Assembly: GCA_949358305.1 (NCBI GenBank)
Contig: OX442315.1
Coordinates: 14,348,427 to 14,412,426, forward strand
DNA length: 64,000 nt
Direction: 5' to 3'
Source of the DNA: Strigamia acuminata
Lineage: Eukaryota; Arthropoda; Chilopoda; Geophilomorpha; Linotaeniidae
Part shown: positions 50,601 through 62,200 of the stretch, in pieces
Layout of the letters: each line of letters starts with the position of its first letter
How positions within the stretch are numbered: position 1 is the first letter of the stretch
Notes under the pieces: model-generated
The model's input: only the letters and a program-made list of their open reading frames with translations
Told to the model about the DNA's origin: nothing
The model's database searches: none
Position numbers and translations under genes: made by a program

Positions 50601-51310
50601 ATGTAGAAATGGTGATCTCGCCGACGAGCGGAGTTCCGATTCCGCCACCGATGCCTGCGGAGATATCCCCGCAAGGACCCGCCCTGTTCGAAGTGGCGGG
50701 TAAACCAAAGCGCTTGCTGTGCCGAACGCCACCCGTCAGGTCCGTCGAGCAAACGAAGCCGACACCGCCCGGGACCTCACCGGCCCGAGCGGCGACAACG
50801 ACGCAAGCCGCTATTCCCGCGGCCACCCAGAAGCCGAAGCCGGCACCGCCTCCGCCAGACTATTACGGGCGAATCATCGAAGAGTTTCCCCATCTCTCGA
50901 TGACGACGGCGACCAGGAGGTTTATCCTCGCGCAGCGGGACAAAGGCAAATCAGTCTTCATCTGGCTTCACAACCAGATCCGGAAGACTAGAGACCTCAT
51001 CTTCCACCAGAGGTTGCTGAGAGCCCACCGTGTGCCAGTGACGCCAGCGGAAGCCAATGCCATCCGGCATACGAACACCGGCTTCTCCGCCTACATCCCG
51101 AGCGTTTGGTTACACGAGAGGACGCGTGCCCCGCATGAGCCAGTTGACGGCCATGCATTATGCTTCATTACGGAGCATGAGGACCCCCGAGATCGGTCCT
51201 CGGCGTTAGTAGGCGATCTACCCGCGCCACCCGGCACTCAACCGCCTGTCCCTGGAGTGAGTTACGCCCAGGTGACGGACTCAGTGTCGGGTCCCCCAGG
51301 AAAGAAGTGA
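47610..51310 (+). CDS. R3 third ORF (ORF3), two exons, homologue of R1 ORF3
   Basis: Exon a 47610-47699 encodes 30 acidic residues (MDEEENDVLAIEHEDEENWD...). Donor CAG then GTAGAA. The intron is 845 bp and ends in a strong acceptor (TTTCTCCATCCTTCCAG). Exon b 48545-51310 joins in phase and begins with ATG right at the acceptor. About 951 residues if spliced; 921 if started at 48545. Blocks shared with R1 ORF3: KTWGPLDP, FPEGMREGIATEL, TSQAEMWQLHHLGILG, the central GEGRQAMAAWSVV, and C-terminal FHQRLLRAHRVPVTPAEA, WLHERTRAPHEPVDGH, DRSS. The middle holds a proline-rich segment (about 50% Pro/Thr near 49800-49900). No membrane helix or signal peptide. Function unknown. Confidence 0.82.
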
Positions 51311-51346
51311 TCGCTCAGCCCCACGGTCTGAGCTCGGAGGGGGAAG

Positions 51347-52362
51347 TGTTGTGACCCGACTGGACCGGGGTCAACGAAGAGTTTCTCTCGTGACCTCGTT
51401 TCGGGTGTAAGGGGAGCCGCAAGCGCGTCTCCCTTCCCTCAGTGCATTGACATCTAGTCAATGGACAGGCGTCTGCCCTGAGGGAGTGGGGATGGCTCGT
51501 CCACCCCACCATTGGGTGATTCCGGTCACCTGTCAACCTCGCTTTGTGCAAAGGAATGTGCCTTGCACTGAGCGGGCAGAACCAACACAACCATCAAACG
51601 AGAAACACACGTAAACCCGTCGTCCTACAAGATCAGGCCCAAGTAAAATATACTGGGATTGACCAAGGACAAAGGACAATTTACCGTGAGTACGTTTGGT
51701 CAGTGTCAAACTCCGCAGAGTAACCTGCGAGATAAGATTACCACACTATTTTAGCACACCAGCTAGAAATAGTAAAAACCACTCCAGTTTAGCGAGTTGT
51801 GCAGACAAACGGTCGCACAAGCCTAAACTGCAGTTAAACCACGACGAGCGTTCCCGCCGCTGTGTGATCGCCGGGAGCCAGAAGAGTCCGCCGCTGTGTG
51901 ATCGCCGGACACCACACAAAAACCTAGACAACAGCCCGAAGTAAGCCTTTTAACTAAGCATTCACTCGCGCCCGACCAGCGTGAGCCCGAAGGACCAGCC
52001 AGAGACGAGTCGAGGACGCCATATTGCCACGCCGGCCCAAGACGACACCACGTTGCCACAACGAGGACGCCATCTTGGACACGACCGAGACAACAGACGA
52101 CCTCGCCGATTCCAGCCAGCTTTCATCATACCTTTACCTTTCCATTTCCCTTCACCCATTCCGATTTACCTTTTACCTACCTTTTATATATATATATAAG
52201 ATATATCTGTACATTGTCCCACAGAATAAATCTATATTATATTTTACCTTTTATATCTGTGTAATCATTTCTTTGGGTAAACCGCTTGAGCAAAGCGGTA
52301 GTGAGTTAGTCGAATTAAGTAATCAACCCACGAGTTAGCGACGGTTAGAGTTGAGCGCGACA
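51347..52362 (+). repeat. R3 3' LTR
   Basis: 1016 bp, same as 38877-39892. Preceded by the purine tract CGGAGGGGGAAG (about 51335-51346). Confidence 0.95.
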
Positions 52363-52366
52363 CCTT

Positions 52367-53439
52367 GTATTGTTTACATTCTGTCTTACGTTTAGCCGAA
52401 TTCTCCTCATTTTTCCCTCATTTCTTCCTTTCTTATCCCTTACTCATTCCTAACTTTCTTCTCTTTCTCTCACTTCTCTCTTATCTCTTCCTAGTTTTTC
52501 TATTTCTGTTTATTGTTTTGATGCGAACTCATTTGCATTTCTATTCTGGTCAGTACGCGTCGACGTTAGTCATACACTTAGTATGCACCGACTGTACTGA
52601 TTGGCTCTTGACTCTTCCGTGATTGGTTGAGCTTGGATGAGTCCAAGTTTACCTTTCACCCTATTTTTCCCTTTTTTCCTCAGTTAAGCTCTGTATCCCG
52701 AACGCGTAGGAGCTCTTTGGAGCCAGTGCTCATGGCAGAGTCTTAGCTCACTTTTCAAAGCTCACTCGTTGCTTTGTTTTCACCTAGTAGTTCTGAGACA
52801 TGACTCTAGGCTTTCACCTCATCTTTATCGGTGTTAATTCACAGTTTTATCCACTTGAACCTGTTGTTTTTCCGCTTCTCTTCGTATCGTTTTAAGCGCC
52901 GTGACGCGTCGCTATTTGGGCAGGATAAGTTTGTTTGGCTTTCAAACTGAAATCTTTGTGTCTATTTATTTCATGCATCCGGCGCGTAGCTTAGTTTCGC
53001 CGCTCACAACGAGCTTTAGCTTAATTAAGCATTAGTTTGGGGTTTAGTTTAGATTTGAGTGACCGTGCAGGCCAGTTACGCACGCGTTAGCACCCATTTC
53101 GCGCTTCACTTCGACAGCGAGGCGGACGCTTGTGAGTCGGGACGTTACGTGTTTCGTTTAACTTCGTGTGATCTTGTGATCTGCACGATACGTTGCGGGA
53201 CGCGCGTTGGGTCTTGACTCTGGTGACCGCTAAGCAAATTCTGTCCCCCCATTTTAGTAGCTCGGAATACCCGGCCAAAATAAATATTCGTGTAAAGATC
53301 GGGATCTGGAGTGTGTGCTACCGACATAAGGCGTGCACTCACGGCTGGGCAGGTCTCGAGGACCAGGCTCCCAAGATTTTCTGTATCGCGGCGTCTTTCA
53401 AACGCGTCCCAAACCGCTCGGGAAACGCGATTCATTACA
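52367..53439 (+). repeat. R2 3' LTR, remaining 1073 bp
   Basis: Continues the split LTR; matches 26696-27768 of the 5' LTR. Ends TTCATTACA next to ACTT. Confidence 0.95.
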
Positions 53440-53702
53440 ACTTTTTGTCAAATTTTTGTCAAATTTTTGTCAAATTTTTGTCAAATTTTTGTCAAATTTT
53501 TGTCAAATTTTTGTCAAATTTTTGTCAAATTTTTGTCAAATTTTTGTCAAATTTTTGTCAAATTTTTGTCAAATTTTTGTCAAATTTTTGTCAAATTTTT
53601 GTCAAATTTTTGTCACATTTTTGTTACATTTTTGTCAAACTTTTGTCACATTTTTGTCAAATTTTTGTCAAATTTTTGCCAACTTTTTGTCAAACGTTTG
53701 CC
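53440..53702. repeat. Right part of 11-bp array TTTTTGTCAAA
   Basis: About 23 copies of TTTTTGTCAAA, highly regular, with a few variants near the right end (TTTTTGTCACA, TTTTTGTTACA). Together with 26498-26606 this was one array in gene B intron 1 before R2 inserted. Confidence 0.95.
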
Positions 53703-53714
53703 AAATATACATAC

Positions 53715-53833
53715 ATTGTTCCTGTAGTTACATTTAAACTCACTCCTTTGAGCACTTCACACTTCGATCGACCAAATCCATAACTAAGGCGCACTTGATG
53801 CAACTTTACACCAATATTTCCTAATTCATCCAT
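53715..53833 (-). CDS. ABC transporter subfamily H, gene B exon 1
   Basis: ATG at 53833-53831, 39 codons plus two bases, ending with donor AT then GTATGT. The peptide (MDELGNIGVKLHQVRLSYGF, then ...EVLKGVSLNVTTGT) corresponds to the first beta strands of an ABC ATPase domain and aligns with [20 protein letters not shown] of gene A. Phase 2 fits exon 2 at 26199 perfectly. No other exon 1 exists for gene B, and no other exon 2 follows this one nearby, so they belong together across the 27.5 kb intron 1. An acceptor-like TTAAATTGCAG just upstream suggests a noncoding first exon. Confidence 0.82.
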
Positions 53834-54099
53834 TTATACTGCAATTTAAAAACATTTTATCTGAATTATTAATTTAACTATTCAAAAGTAACATAAAAAA
53901 ACCACTTACCAAGTAAAAGTATTCTGATATATGAAAACTCAAATGCTCAACCAAAGAAATGAATCAAATAAAACATCTGCAGTCACATGTGGTATGACAC
54001 TTAAATTTTCATTCCCTTCTTTTGTAATCATTTTTTAAATACCGCCTGCTATTAGATAAACAACTTACGCAATAAATTCTATTTAAATCTGTTCGCACT

Positions 54100-54467
54100 T
54101 TGTTCACTTGCTAAAAATATTCCCCACATTTTAACTGCAAGTAAACTAAAATTATTAAATAAAAAAAATGGATTACTTCTGTATTCTCATTCATTTCTAT
54201 TATTGAATAATTTTAAACAGATAATTACCATTGGATGGCAGCACTATCACTACACAGCTTTACAGTTGCCATGGAAGTCTTAATGCCGTCATGTTTGAGT
54301 TTGTATTAGATAACATTAAAACCAGCATTCTATAAAACTAGATTTCAATTTAACAGATTGTTTGGTTTCTATTTGCCGTTTGATTTTGGATGAAGTGTAT
54401 CATGGGTAAGAAAATGCATCAAACAAAATGTCTCATCTATGACAATTTTTTATTTCATAATTTACAT
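54100..54467. repeat. Duplicated block (copy 1), matches 55960-56272
   Basis: Shares about 0.3 kb with 55960-56272, including AGATAATTACCATTGGAT and the 3' UTR block also found at 1116-1230. It forms the left flank of the broken ABC copy, as the other copy forms the 3' flank of gene D. The stretch 53844-54099 shows nothing recognisable. Confidence 0.6.
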
Positions 54468-54469
54468 AC

Positions 54470-55068
54470 CTGAGATTCTTTACAAGTTTTCGATCAGGTG
54501 GCAAGTTAAGGAAATCCAAAAGAAATTCAGTTCGTGATTTCACATTATCGCTTTTCATACGGTGTAAGCGACCAAAATATGCTAGTGTTTCCTTGACAGT
54601 AAGTTCCTGGTACAGAGCTGTTTCCGGTAAAGATTAAAAGAAAAACTTCATTTCAAATGATGACCTTGGGGGTCCCTTGGCATAAGCCACTGTGTAGTTT
54701 CTAATCTCTAAGAAAATCGTGATTGTTTTATTATTGAACATCAGAACTGCACTTGAGAAAATAGAACACACCCAAATGAACACAATAAGCATTGTATCAA
54801 CACACCTTAGCTTCAGTGATGTGGTAAAGACTAAAATCCGTTAAATATTTAGGCATTAATGTATTAATAAATAGAAATAAATAAATAAACAAGTAAAGTT
54901 TTTCATACCTGTGGCATGTAACCAACACCAGATCCTGGAACTCTACTTTCCGGACTCCCTGGCACGTTACCGAATAACTTAACCAGGCAACTGGCAGGCT
55001 TTAACATACCCACAACACACCTCAGCAGAGTAGTTTTCCCACAACCACTTGGTCCAAGCAGGCCATAA
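54470..55068 (-). pseudogene. Broken ABCH copy with exons 2 and 3 only
   Basis: Exon 2 copy 55068-54909 (Walker [10 protein letters not shown] to Q-loop YMPQ) and exon 3 copy 54624-54470 are full length and very close to those of A and D. No exon 1 is found upstream, the exon 3 acceptor is CG instead of AG (54626-54625), and directly after the exon 3 donor the sequence becomes the 3' UTR block of an ABCH gene. Exons 4-14 are therefore missing, probably by an internal deletion. It cannot encode a working transporter. Confidence 0.85.
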
Positions 55069-55524
55069 CTAAACAAAAAAAGTAAAAAACTTAAAAAAGG
55101 CAGTAGTATGATCTCAATACGAATACACAACAGGTCGCCATTTTGTGGGTGCCCGGGTTGTAATGCTGTCCCAAAATAATTAGATTTCACAAACCAACGC
55201 CTCCTTCGCTCAGCTGCCACCATCCTTCAACATTAAGAGTTGAGGCGCCAATGTACCTACAATCTTTTAGTTAGTACAGACTGCTGAGAATCCTAATTTT
55301 CTAAAACCCATTGTAAAAGTTATCTTTAAAAAAAATTCCCAGCAGTACTCGTAAGTTTTAGTCATTCAAAGAAAACTGAAATTACACAAGTAAAATTATT
55401 TTTTTTTTCAAAAATAGTTTTTATTACCGGTAAATAGTATTTAATACATTATTTACACACTAACTGACCATCTATTTTCAACAACAAGCACAAACAGACA
55501 TTAAATGCCAAACAACTAATAATA

Positions 55525-55693
55525 CAGTTAAAACTCTTTACAACAAATCGGAAGGAACCCGAAAAATCGATTCGTTATAATGAGAATTCATTATATCGAA
55601 ATTTTTTAACATGGTGTTCTATGGCCAGCCAACCAAACCAGCCATTTTTAGGTATTCGTAATATCGCGATTCTGTTATAAAGAGTTTCGACTG
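55525..55693. mobile_element. MITE with TA duplication (pogo/Tc1-like ends)
   Basis: 169 bp flanked by TA. Ends CAGTTAAAACTCTTTACAAC and, inverted, CAGTCGAAACTCTTTATAAC. No coding capacity. A related element lies at 62647-62832. The rest of 55071-56261 has no gene. Confidence 0.8.
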
Positions 55694-56261
55694 TATTGGG
55701 GTTTTCAATCCTGAGTCCTAGGTCAATGCCTACCGAAGTAATTGCAGTCCTCGACAAAATGATACGTGCATATCATTATTTCAAGATTTCACTGCAACGT
55801 GCACATGTATTAAGTTGAAATTTTAATGAAAAGTGTGTAATTTTGATACAAACAAACACTAAAACAATTGGGGTAAAAGCAAACACAAAAATTATTACAA
55901 AAAAAAATTATAAGTGCACAACAATCAAACTGCAACAACAAGTAAACCAAAAATATTAAATAAATCAAAATGAATTACTACCATATTCTTATACATTTTC
56001 AATTATTTAATAATTTTAAACAGATAATTACCATTGGATCGCAGCACTATCACTCCACAGTTGCCATGGAAGTCGTAATGCCGCCATGTTTGAATTCGTA
56101 TTAGATAATACTTACTGTAGACCAGCATTCTCTAAAACTAGATTACAAATTAATACGGAGTAGTATTTTTGGTGCCCACTTGTCCGTTTGATTTTGGATG
56201 CAGTGAATCATGGGTAAGAAAATGCATACAAAAAATGTCACGTCTACGACAATTTTTTATT

Positions 56262-59200
56262 TCATAATTTACATCTTAATACTATGATAGACAGAGTAAT
56301 AAACGCTAGAATCCAGGCACTAGTAACCATAAACCCAGTGTACACAGGTGCCCATGTTAAACCACGACCCCGACTCAAGATCCATCTCATAGATTGCATG
56401 GCTAAGGTTTGTGGTAATCCCTGACTAAATTTCCGAAGAACAGTTGGCATTGCTTGAATTGGCCATATTGTTCCTAAAACAAAATTAATATTAACAATAA
56501 GGGCCAGTTCTAATTTCATTCTAATTATTGATTTGTCTTCCCACAGGCAAACAGGTTATGAAAATTTTAAAACTGACAATTATTAGTTTTACCCCGCTTT
56601 GGAGGGCATGCCCTAAAATGTGAGTTTGACCCGATCTGAAGATCTGATTGGCTGCAAAATCAGAGCCTGAATTATCCTGCACCCTGGTTGGTCTCCAAAG
56701 CTTGGTTAAATGCAGGGTTGCACACGCGATATACGTTTTTTTACCGATTAAGAGTCGCCCTCAAATAGTAGCCGTGGCTGAGGCACCAAGAATACCGTAT
56801 TTAACCTCACGGACGATGAACGTACTGTTCGCTTCGTTCGTGACGTTCAGACTTTTACATTAAACAAATGTAACAAACAAAAAACCGAAATTGTAAATGC
56901 TGACAAAAATGTCTGTTTGGAATAAGAGCCGCGGCTCTTAATTGATGACAATGTAATGTAATAGAAATTCGTTATTACTATTCTTTATAACTTATAAGAA
57001 ATGTAATGGCAACATAATGGTAATGGTAACTAGACTGACAAAGAAGTAATTGTAACGGTTGGTAACTAGTTATTTTTTTCTCTAAATAACTGTAACGGTA
57101 ACTGGTTGCCAAATTACAGTAACGTGTGCAACCCTAGTTAAACGGTAAAAAATATGCATTTTTCTTTTCTTTTAAGTTAAAATTGACCGATTTTATTTTA
57201 TTCCAAATCGTAGCGGCGTAGCCAATATTCCGCCTCAACCTTGCCCCTGAGAAATGTATTACTGTATTTACTTACCACTCAGAAGTAATAAAGGATAAAA
57301 TGAGCCTAAAGCCAACATCATAGCAGATGCCTCTTCATTGCAAATAGTTGAAATAAGAAAACCTAAAACAAATAAAAAAAAAAGTCATAAAACATTGAGT
57401 ATAATCCTTTAATTTGAACCAATACCGTAAGTCATTCCACACATGCCTTGCATTAACGCAAGAACAATGATGAGAAAAAGACTTCCCCTATTTTCAACTC
57501 CAAACACTTCAATTACTAGCACCAAAACAATGCAAACTTGAAGGGCCATTACACCAAATTGAGTAATAATGTGTCCACACATTATTTCAAAAGAAGTGAC
57601 TCCTATTCAAAAGCAATTGACCAAAGTTTAATGACAAGAAAACAGTAAAATTTTATCCTCAATTTTACCTGACACGAAACTTCTATCTAATAAACCTTCC
57701 TTTTTATCAAGGACAAATGCAAGTGCCGTCAACCCCACTGCCAGGAAAAAGATGAGACTAAGAATTAATCCAGACGCTAGATAATCCAAAAACCGTGAAT
57801 TCCTCGATCCGTATACAGGTTCATCAAACTAATATAATACAAAAATAGAATTTTAGCCACCAAATGACACTGTTCCACCAATAAAGATCCAAATAATTTA
57901 AAGAAAATTTGTTTTAAGGAAAATTTTCACTTTAAAATTACAGTGTACTCTGTACGAACCGGACAATGCTCATCTGGACAACAGTAAGGTCAGGACAGAT
58001 TTGCTTGACCTGAGACCTATGCCCAGAAATATTAAATTTCCTCTCCCATCCGGACAGCCTGTTAGTGCGGATAACTTTCTGGAACTCGTTCTATGTCCGG
58101 GCTACACAGAGTACACTGTACCTTATTTCATCGAATAAAATTCGCCCTCGTTCAAGAGTCGTCAAGATATTATAGTTGCCGACAAAAATGGCAGTTTTGA
58201 ATAAAAGCCGCCGCTCTTATTCGATGAAATATGGTATCCTGAATTTTTTTCTGATGGGTCCTCATACTACTTTTGTACATGAAAAGGCAGGAGCGAGATT
58301 TCATCTTTTCTTCCCATTTCTTTTTGCAGCTCGAGTGAAAAAGTTTCAAAAGCATTTATGAAAGTTTTCTGTAGAAATAGCGCAATCTGTTGATCAGTAT
58401 TGTCTTGCCTCACATGGACACTGCCAGCTTTCATTGAAGAGTGAGATAAATTAGTCACACAAGAGGCCCTGCAAACAAATTTGTCGTTTTAGTTTTTATA
58501 TATTTCAATTTCATTATAGGCACGTTCAATTTCATTTAGACAAAATCCCTTAGATGTCATTTTGATGTTTGAAATCAATATTTAGTAAATATTTGTCTAA
58601 ATGAAACTAAAAACCTAGTATTGACAATACAGACCTTTCCATCAAACCAATAGTGAAATTAGACCCAATACTAATTATAGCCCAAGCTTCACCATTTAAT
58701 ACTAAGTCCTCGGCTTCTTTAGCACTGGTTACCGGCACCTAATTAATGAAAAAGAGGAGAAAAAAATCACCATACAATAACAGCCAATAATTCACACTGA
58801 ATTGAGAATTTTCAGAATTTTCAGAATTTTCAGAATTTCACAATCGCACAAATGCAAAATTAGGCAATTGAATTAGAGAGTATCCAAAATGATTGATTTT
58901 TATGATTACAATATAACAAAATCGTACAGTTAATGAAACCCTTAATACAATACCTGATAAACTGCTTCTGTATCCAAATAACTTAAATATCTACTGCCGA
59001 GGAACAAATCCTTGTTTAATACGGCAACATTTAAATGGCTTGGGGCTCCCCCAATTGCTAAACAGAAAATTGCAACTTGAATTGCCGGACTCAGGTATTG
59101 AAACGCTAATAATCTGAAAATACAAAAAATACAAATATAAAGCTGTTTGGAAAATCTGTGGTTCAAATCCGCAGCGTATTTCTGCATTTACTCTGTACTC

Positions 59201-62200
59201 GGTTCAAAGATTCACTTGTAGCCCCGTACAAACATCTTTCAGTTGATATACAATATACCAGTGGTTTCCAAACTGTGCGCCATGGCGAGCCTATAGAAAC
59301 GCTGAAAGTTGCAGGGGCCTACAGGGGCCCAATGACCACCTACAGAGGCATAGTGACTGGCACATAGGGGTGCCGTGAACCAAAGTAAGGTTTTTAGGTG
59401 ATTTTTTTTCTAGACCGCAATAAAAATTTTCAATTGTATCCGGACCCCACTTAAAATTACTTGCCGACCCCTGCCATATATCTTCGATTTCCCTGCGGGC
59501 CTCCTTTAGCACACGGGGAAGAAATAGGTTTCGTAAATGGCAGTGGCTACGTTCATGTCCGACGTGACCATATTATTTTCCTGACGCGCTGTGATTGGCT
59601 GAGACCCATTGATGTTGATTCGTTTCCTCGACATAAGTTTTCTCAAATTCGATGTTCTCGAGGCTTTAGCTTCTCTTTTTCTTACAAGGGGGGTCGTAGA
59701 CCCCCCTTGACCCTCTCAGACCTAACCTTATCTGTTTTTAGCAAAGTCGACGAAATGAGGATTTTCATCAATGTATTTCAATGCATCTCTCAACCAATCA
59801 TAGCGCGTCATGAAAATAATACACTTACGTCGGACATAAACGTAGCCACTTCGTTTGTAAATAGTATGCAGCTTTTATGAGACCTGAAACGTTTTACACA
59901 AATTTCAGATGCAACACATTTTTCATCCGAAACTTGTACATTGCTAAGACGACACGTTGTTAAAACGTGACCGGTATCTCAGAAAACAATATTTCTGTCG
60001 ATTAAACGGGCGTCGCTAAGATAACTAAAATTTCCCATTACTCGCTGAAACAGGCGTCGCTACACTGAACATTTCTGCATTTATCCATTTAAAAAGTCGC
60101 GAAAACATTTAAAAATTATGTGGTCGCCTGTAATCTAGGACTTTAGGTAAAGTTCCCACATTATAATGCTCCACTGCATTCTTACATTAATGTGCGCCAC
60201 ATCCGTATGAAATTTTTTATGGTTAATGCATTAATTCTTGATAAGCTTGGAAGTGCAAAGTAATCGCTACATTTGAAGTTCTGGATCAATTTGCTGCAAC
60301 ATTTTTTGGGGGTAAAATCAGTTATTGAAGCCTGTAAAGAGTTTTTGACTGGTTCGTGTTGTTTGAAACTCTGGAAGAAATGTTTGCTTGGTTAATGAGT
60401 GAAATAAAAGAAATTTACAAAAAAGTTACATCAGTTTTGTCATCCTGGCAGAGTTTGAAAAACACATCTTCCAGTGTTAGTAAATGATGATGACTTATGA
60501 GCACGTCCGGTTCACCTTCAGCTAATATTTTTCCTTTTCTCATCAAACCAACCTGGAATTTGAAAAAAAAACAAACATTATTTTTAATTTCAAAGATTGA
60601 ACAGAAATTGTTATCATTTAATTCAAATGTAAAATTTGATCTTCAATAAAAATAAATTAATTTCAGAGTTGGAATATTTAACCTCAGCTTTTATTCAACA
60701 ATTTCTTTTCATTTCTCGCTTAATCAAGTGGGAGCAATTTATTCACACATAACTATTGTCTACAAACTACAAAGAAAAAAATTAGTGTCTTTGTTAACAT
60801 AACACTTCACTGCAGATGAAGATATTGTGTGATAACATATCTTTCATCAAGTGGTTTCATATTTTAGTGGCAGCATTAAAAATTTCAACACATAGATTGA
60901 ACAGTAGACTTTTTTATCAAATACTTTTATAATGGATTTCTATTCCAGACCACAGTAACATTTTTATTATTTACTTAAATAAACAAATCAATAAAAAAAA
61001 AACAGGTTTATCTATTTTTGCACCAGTTGAGCACTTGTTAAGCACAAATGGTAAAGCATTCCTGGTAAAATAGGTGAAAGAGTTTAATTTCAACAACAAT
61101 TTTATCTAAACCTTGCTAAGGCAAATGGGTATACCGATAACAGTGTTAAGCAAAGATCACGTTTAATTAAAAACATGAATATTCCAATCTTTTTTAACAT
61201 GATTTTCATTATTTCAAACTTTTTAAACACTAGCTTTTTATTCCCATCTCTAAACTACATCTCTTTTTCCGAATATATTTCATTTATTTTAGTGCAAGCT
61301 TCCTTGCAATGCCAAATGTGTTTTTTAAAGTTTTGTGTGTTTAGATTGTGGTTTGTTTTGCTGTATTTTGGGTTTCGTGTTTTCATTTCTGGTTGCATTT
61401 ATTTTCAAAATACCGAATCCTTCGAATAAGAGCCGCGGTTCTTATTCAAAACTGCCACTGTGGGCTGCAACTACAATTTCCGTTTTTCATGAAAAGATAA
61501 TTTTTTAATAAAATAATCAATTTAGGGGACCAAAACCGAGCCATCCCTACAAGTATTTGGCGCAGACCCAAATCCACGCAGTGTTTTTGTATAAGTTATT
61601 TTAACGTCACAAAACAAAAACACAAACGCCTTTAAGTCTTGCAACACTACTTCTTGAATGCAGCTAGTGATGCACTCTCAACGATTTGGATTATTCCAAA
61701 CATTTTGGACTGACTGCAATTCCGCATGTAATTACCACTTATTCCCTTCGTCAACTTTGAATTGGGAATGTCAATTAATTTTTTTTTAAAGAGGGGAAAT
61801 TTTCAGATAAGATATTTTTAGATAGAACCTATAAATTCATGTTACTTGTGTTTTACTTTATTGGCTTGCCGTGCTTCTTCAATATAATGCGTTGTGATGA
61901 TTACTGTGACACTCCCAGTGGTGCAGATTTCAAGTAAATGTTCCCAAATGCTAGAAAATTATCTTATTATAATATTCTATTCATTTAAACAAATCGAGAT
62001 TTGAGTCTGACCTTAATCTTAAAACTGGATCAACTCCGACAGTTGGTTCATCTAAAATCAATAATGGGGGTTCGTGAAGTAATGCGACGGAGAATGAAAC
62101 TCTTCGCTGCTGGCCTCCGCTTGAATAAACCAAAGAAAATTTGTCAATTATTATTGTTCATAAAGTCTTGTTTATATTTTAAATGTAAAATTCAATTCAG

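Larger units (their letters stand above)
38873..52366 (+). mobile_element. Ty3/Gypsy LTR retrotransposon R3 with third ORF, nested in R2
   Basis: Element 38877-52362 (13.5 kb), LTRs 1016 bp (TGTTGTGACC...GCGCGACA), target duplication CCTT (38873-38876, 52363-52366). Order: LTR, primer site, gag, pol (-1 frame), structured spacer, ORF3 in two exons, purine tract, LTR. Gag, pol and ORF3 are all related to R1. Being nested, it is younger than R2. All ORFs are open and the LTRs look identical, so it is a good candidate for a recently active element. Confidence 0.95.
26603..53443 (+). mobile_element. Ty3/Gypsy LTR retrotransposon R2, interrupted by R3
   Basis: Element 26607-53439 with target duplication ACTT (26603-26606, 53440-53443). 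Without R3 and its duplicated CCTT it is 13.3 kb. LTRs are 1162 bp, the right one split into 38788-38876 and 52367-53439, whose lengths add up exactly. Order: 5' LTR, primer site, gag, pol (-1 frame), 1.4 kb spacer, ORF3, 0.6 kb untranslated, 3' LTR. It lies in gene B intron 1, antisense to that gene. Its ORFs are intact, so before R3 landed it was probably functional. Confidence 0.95.
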
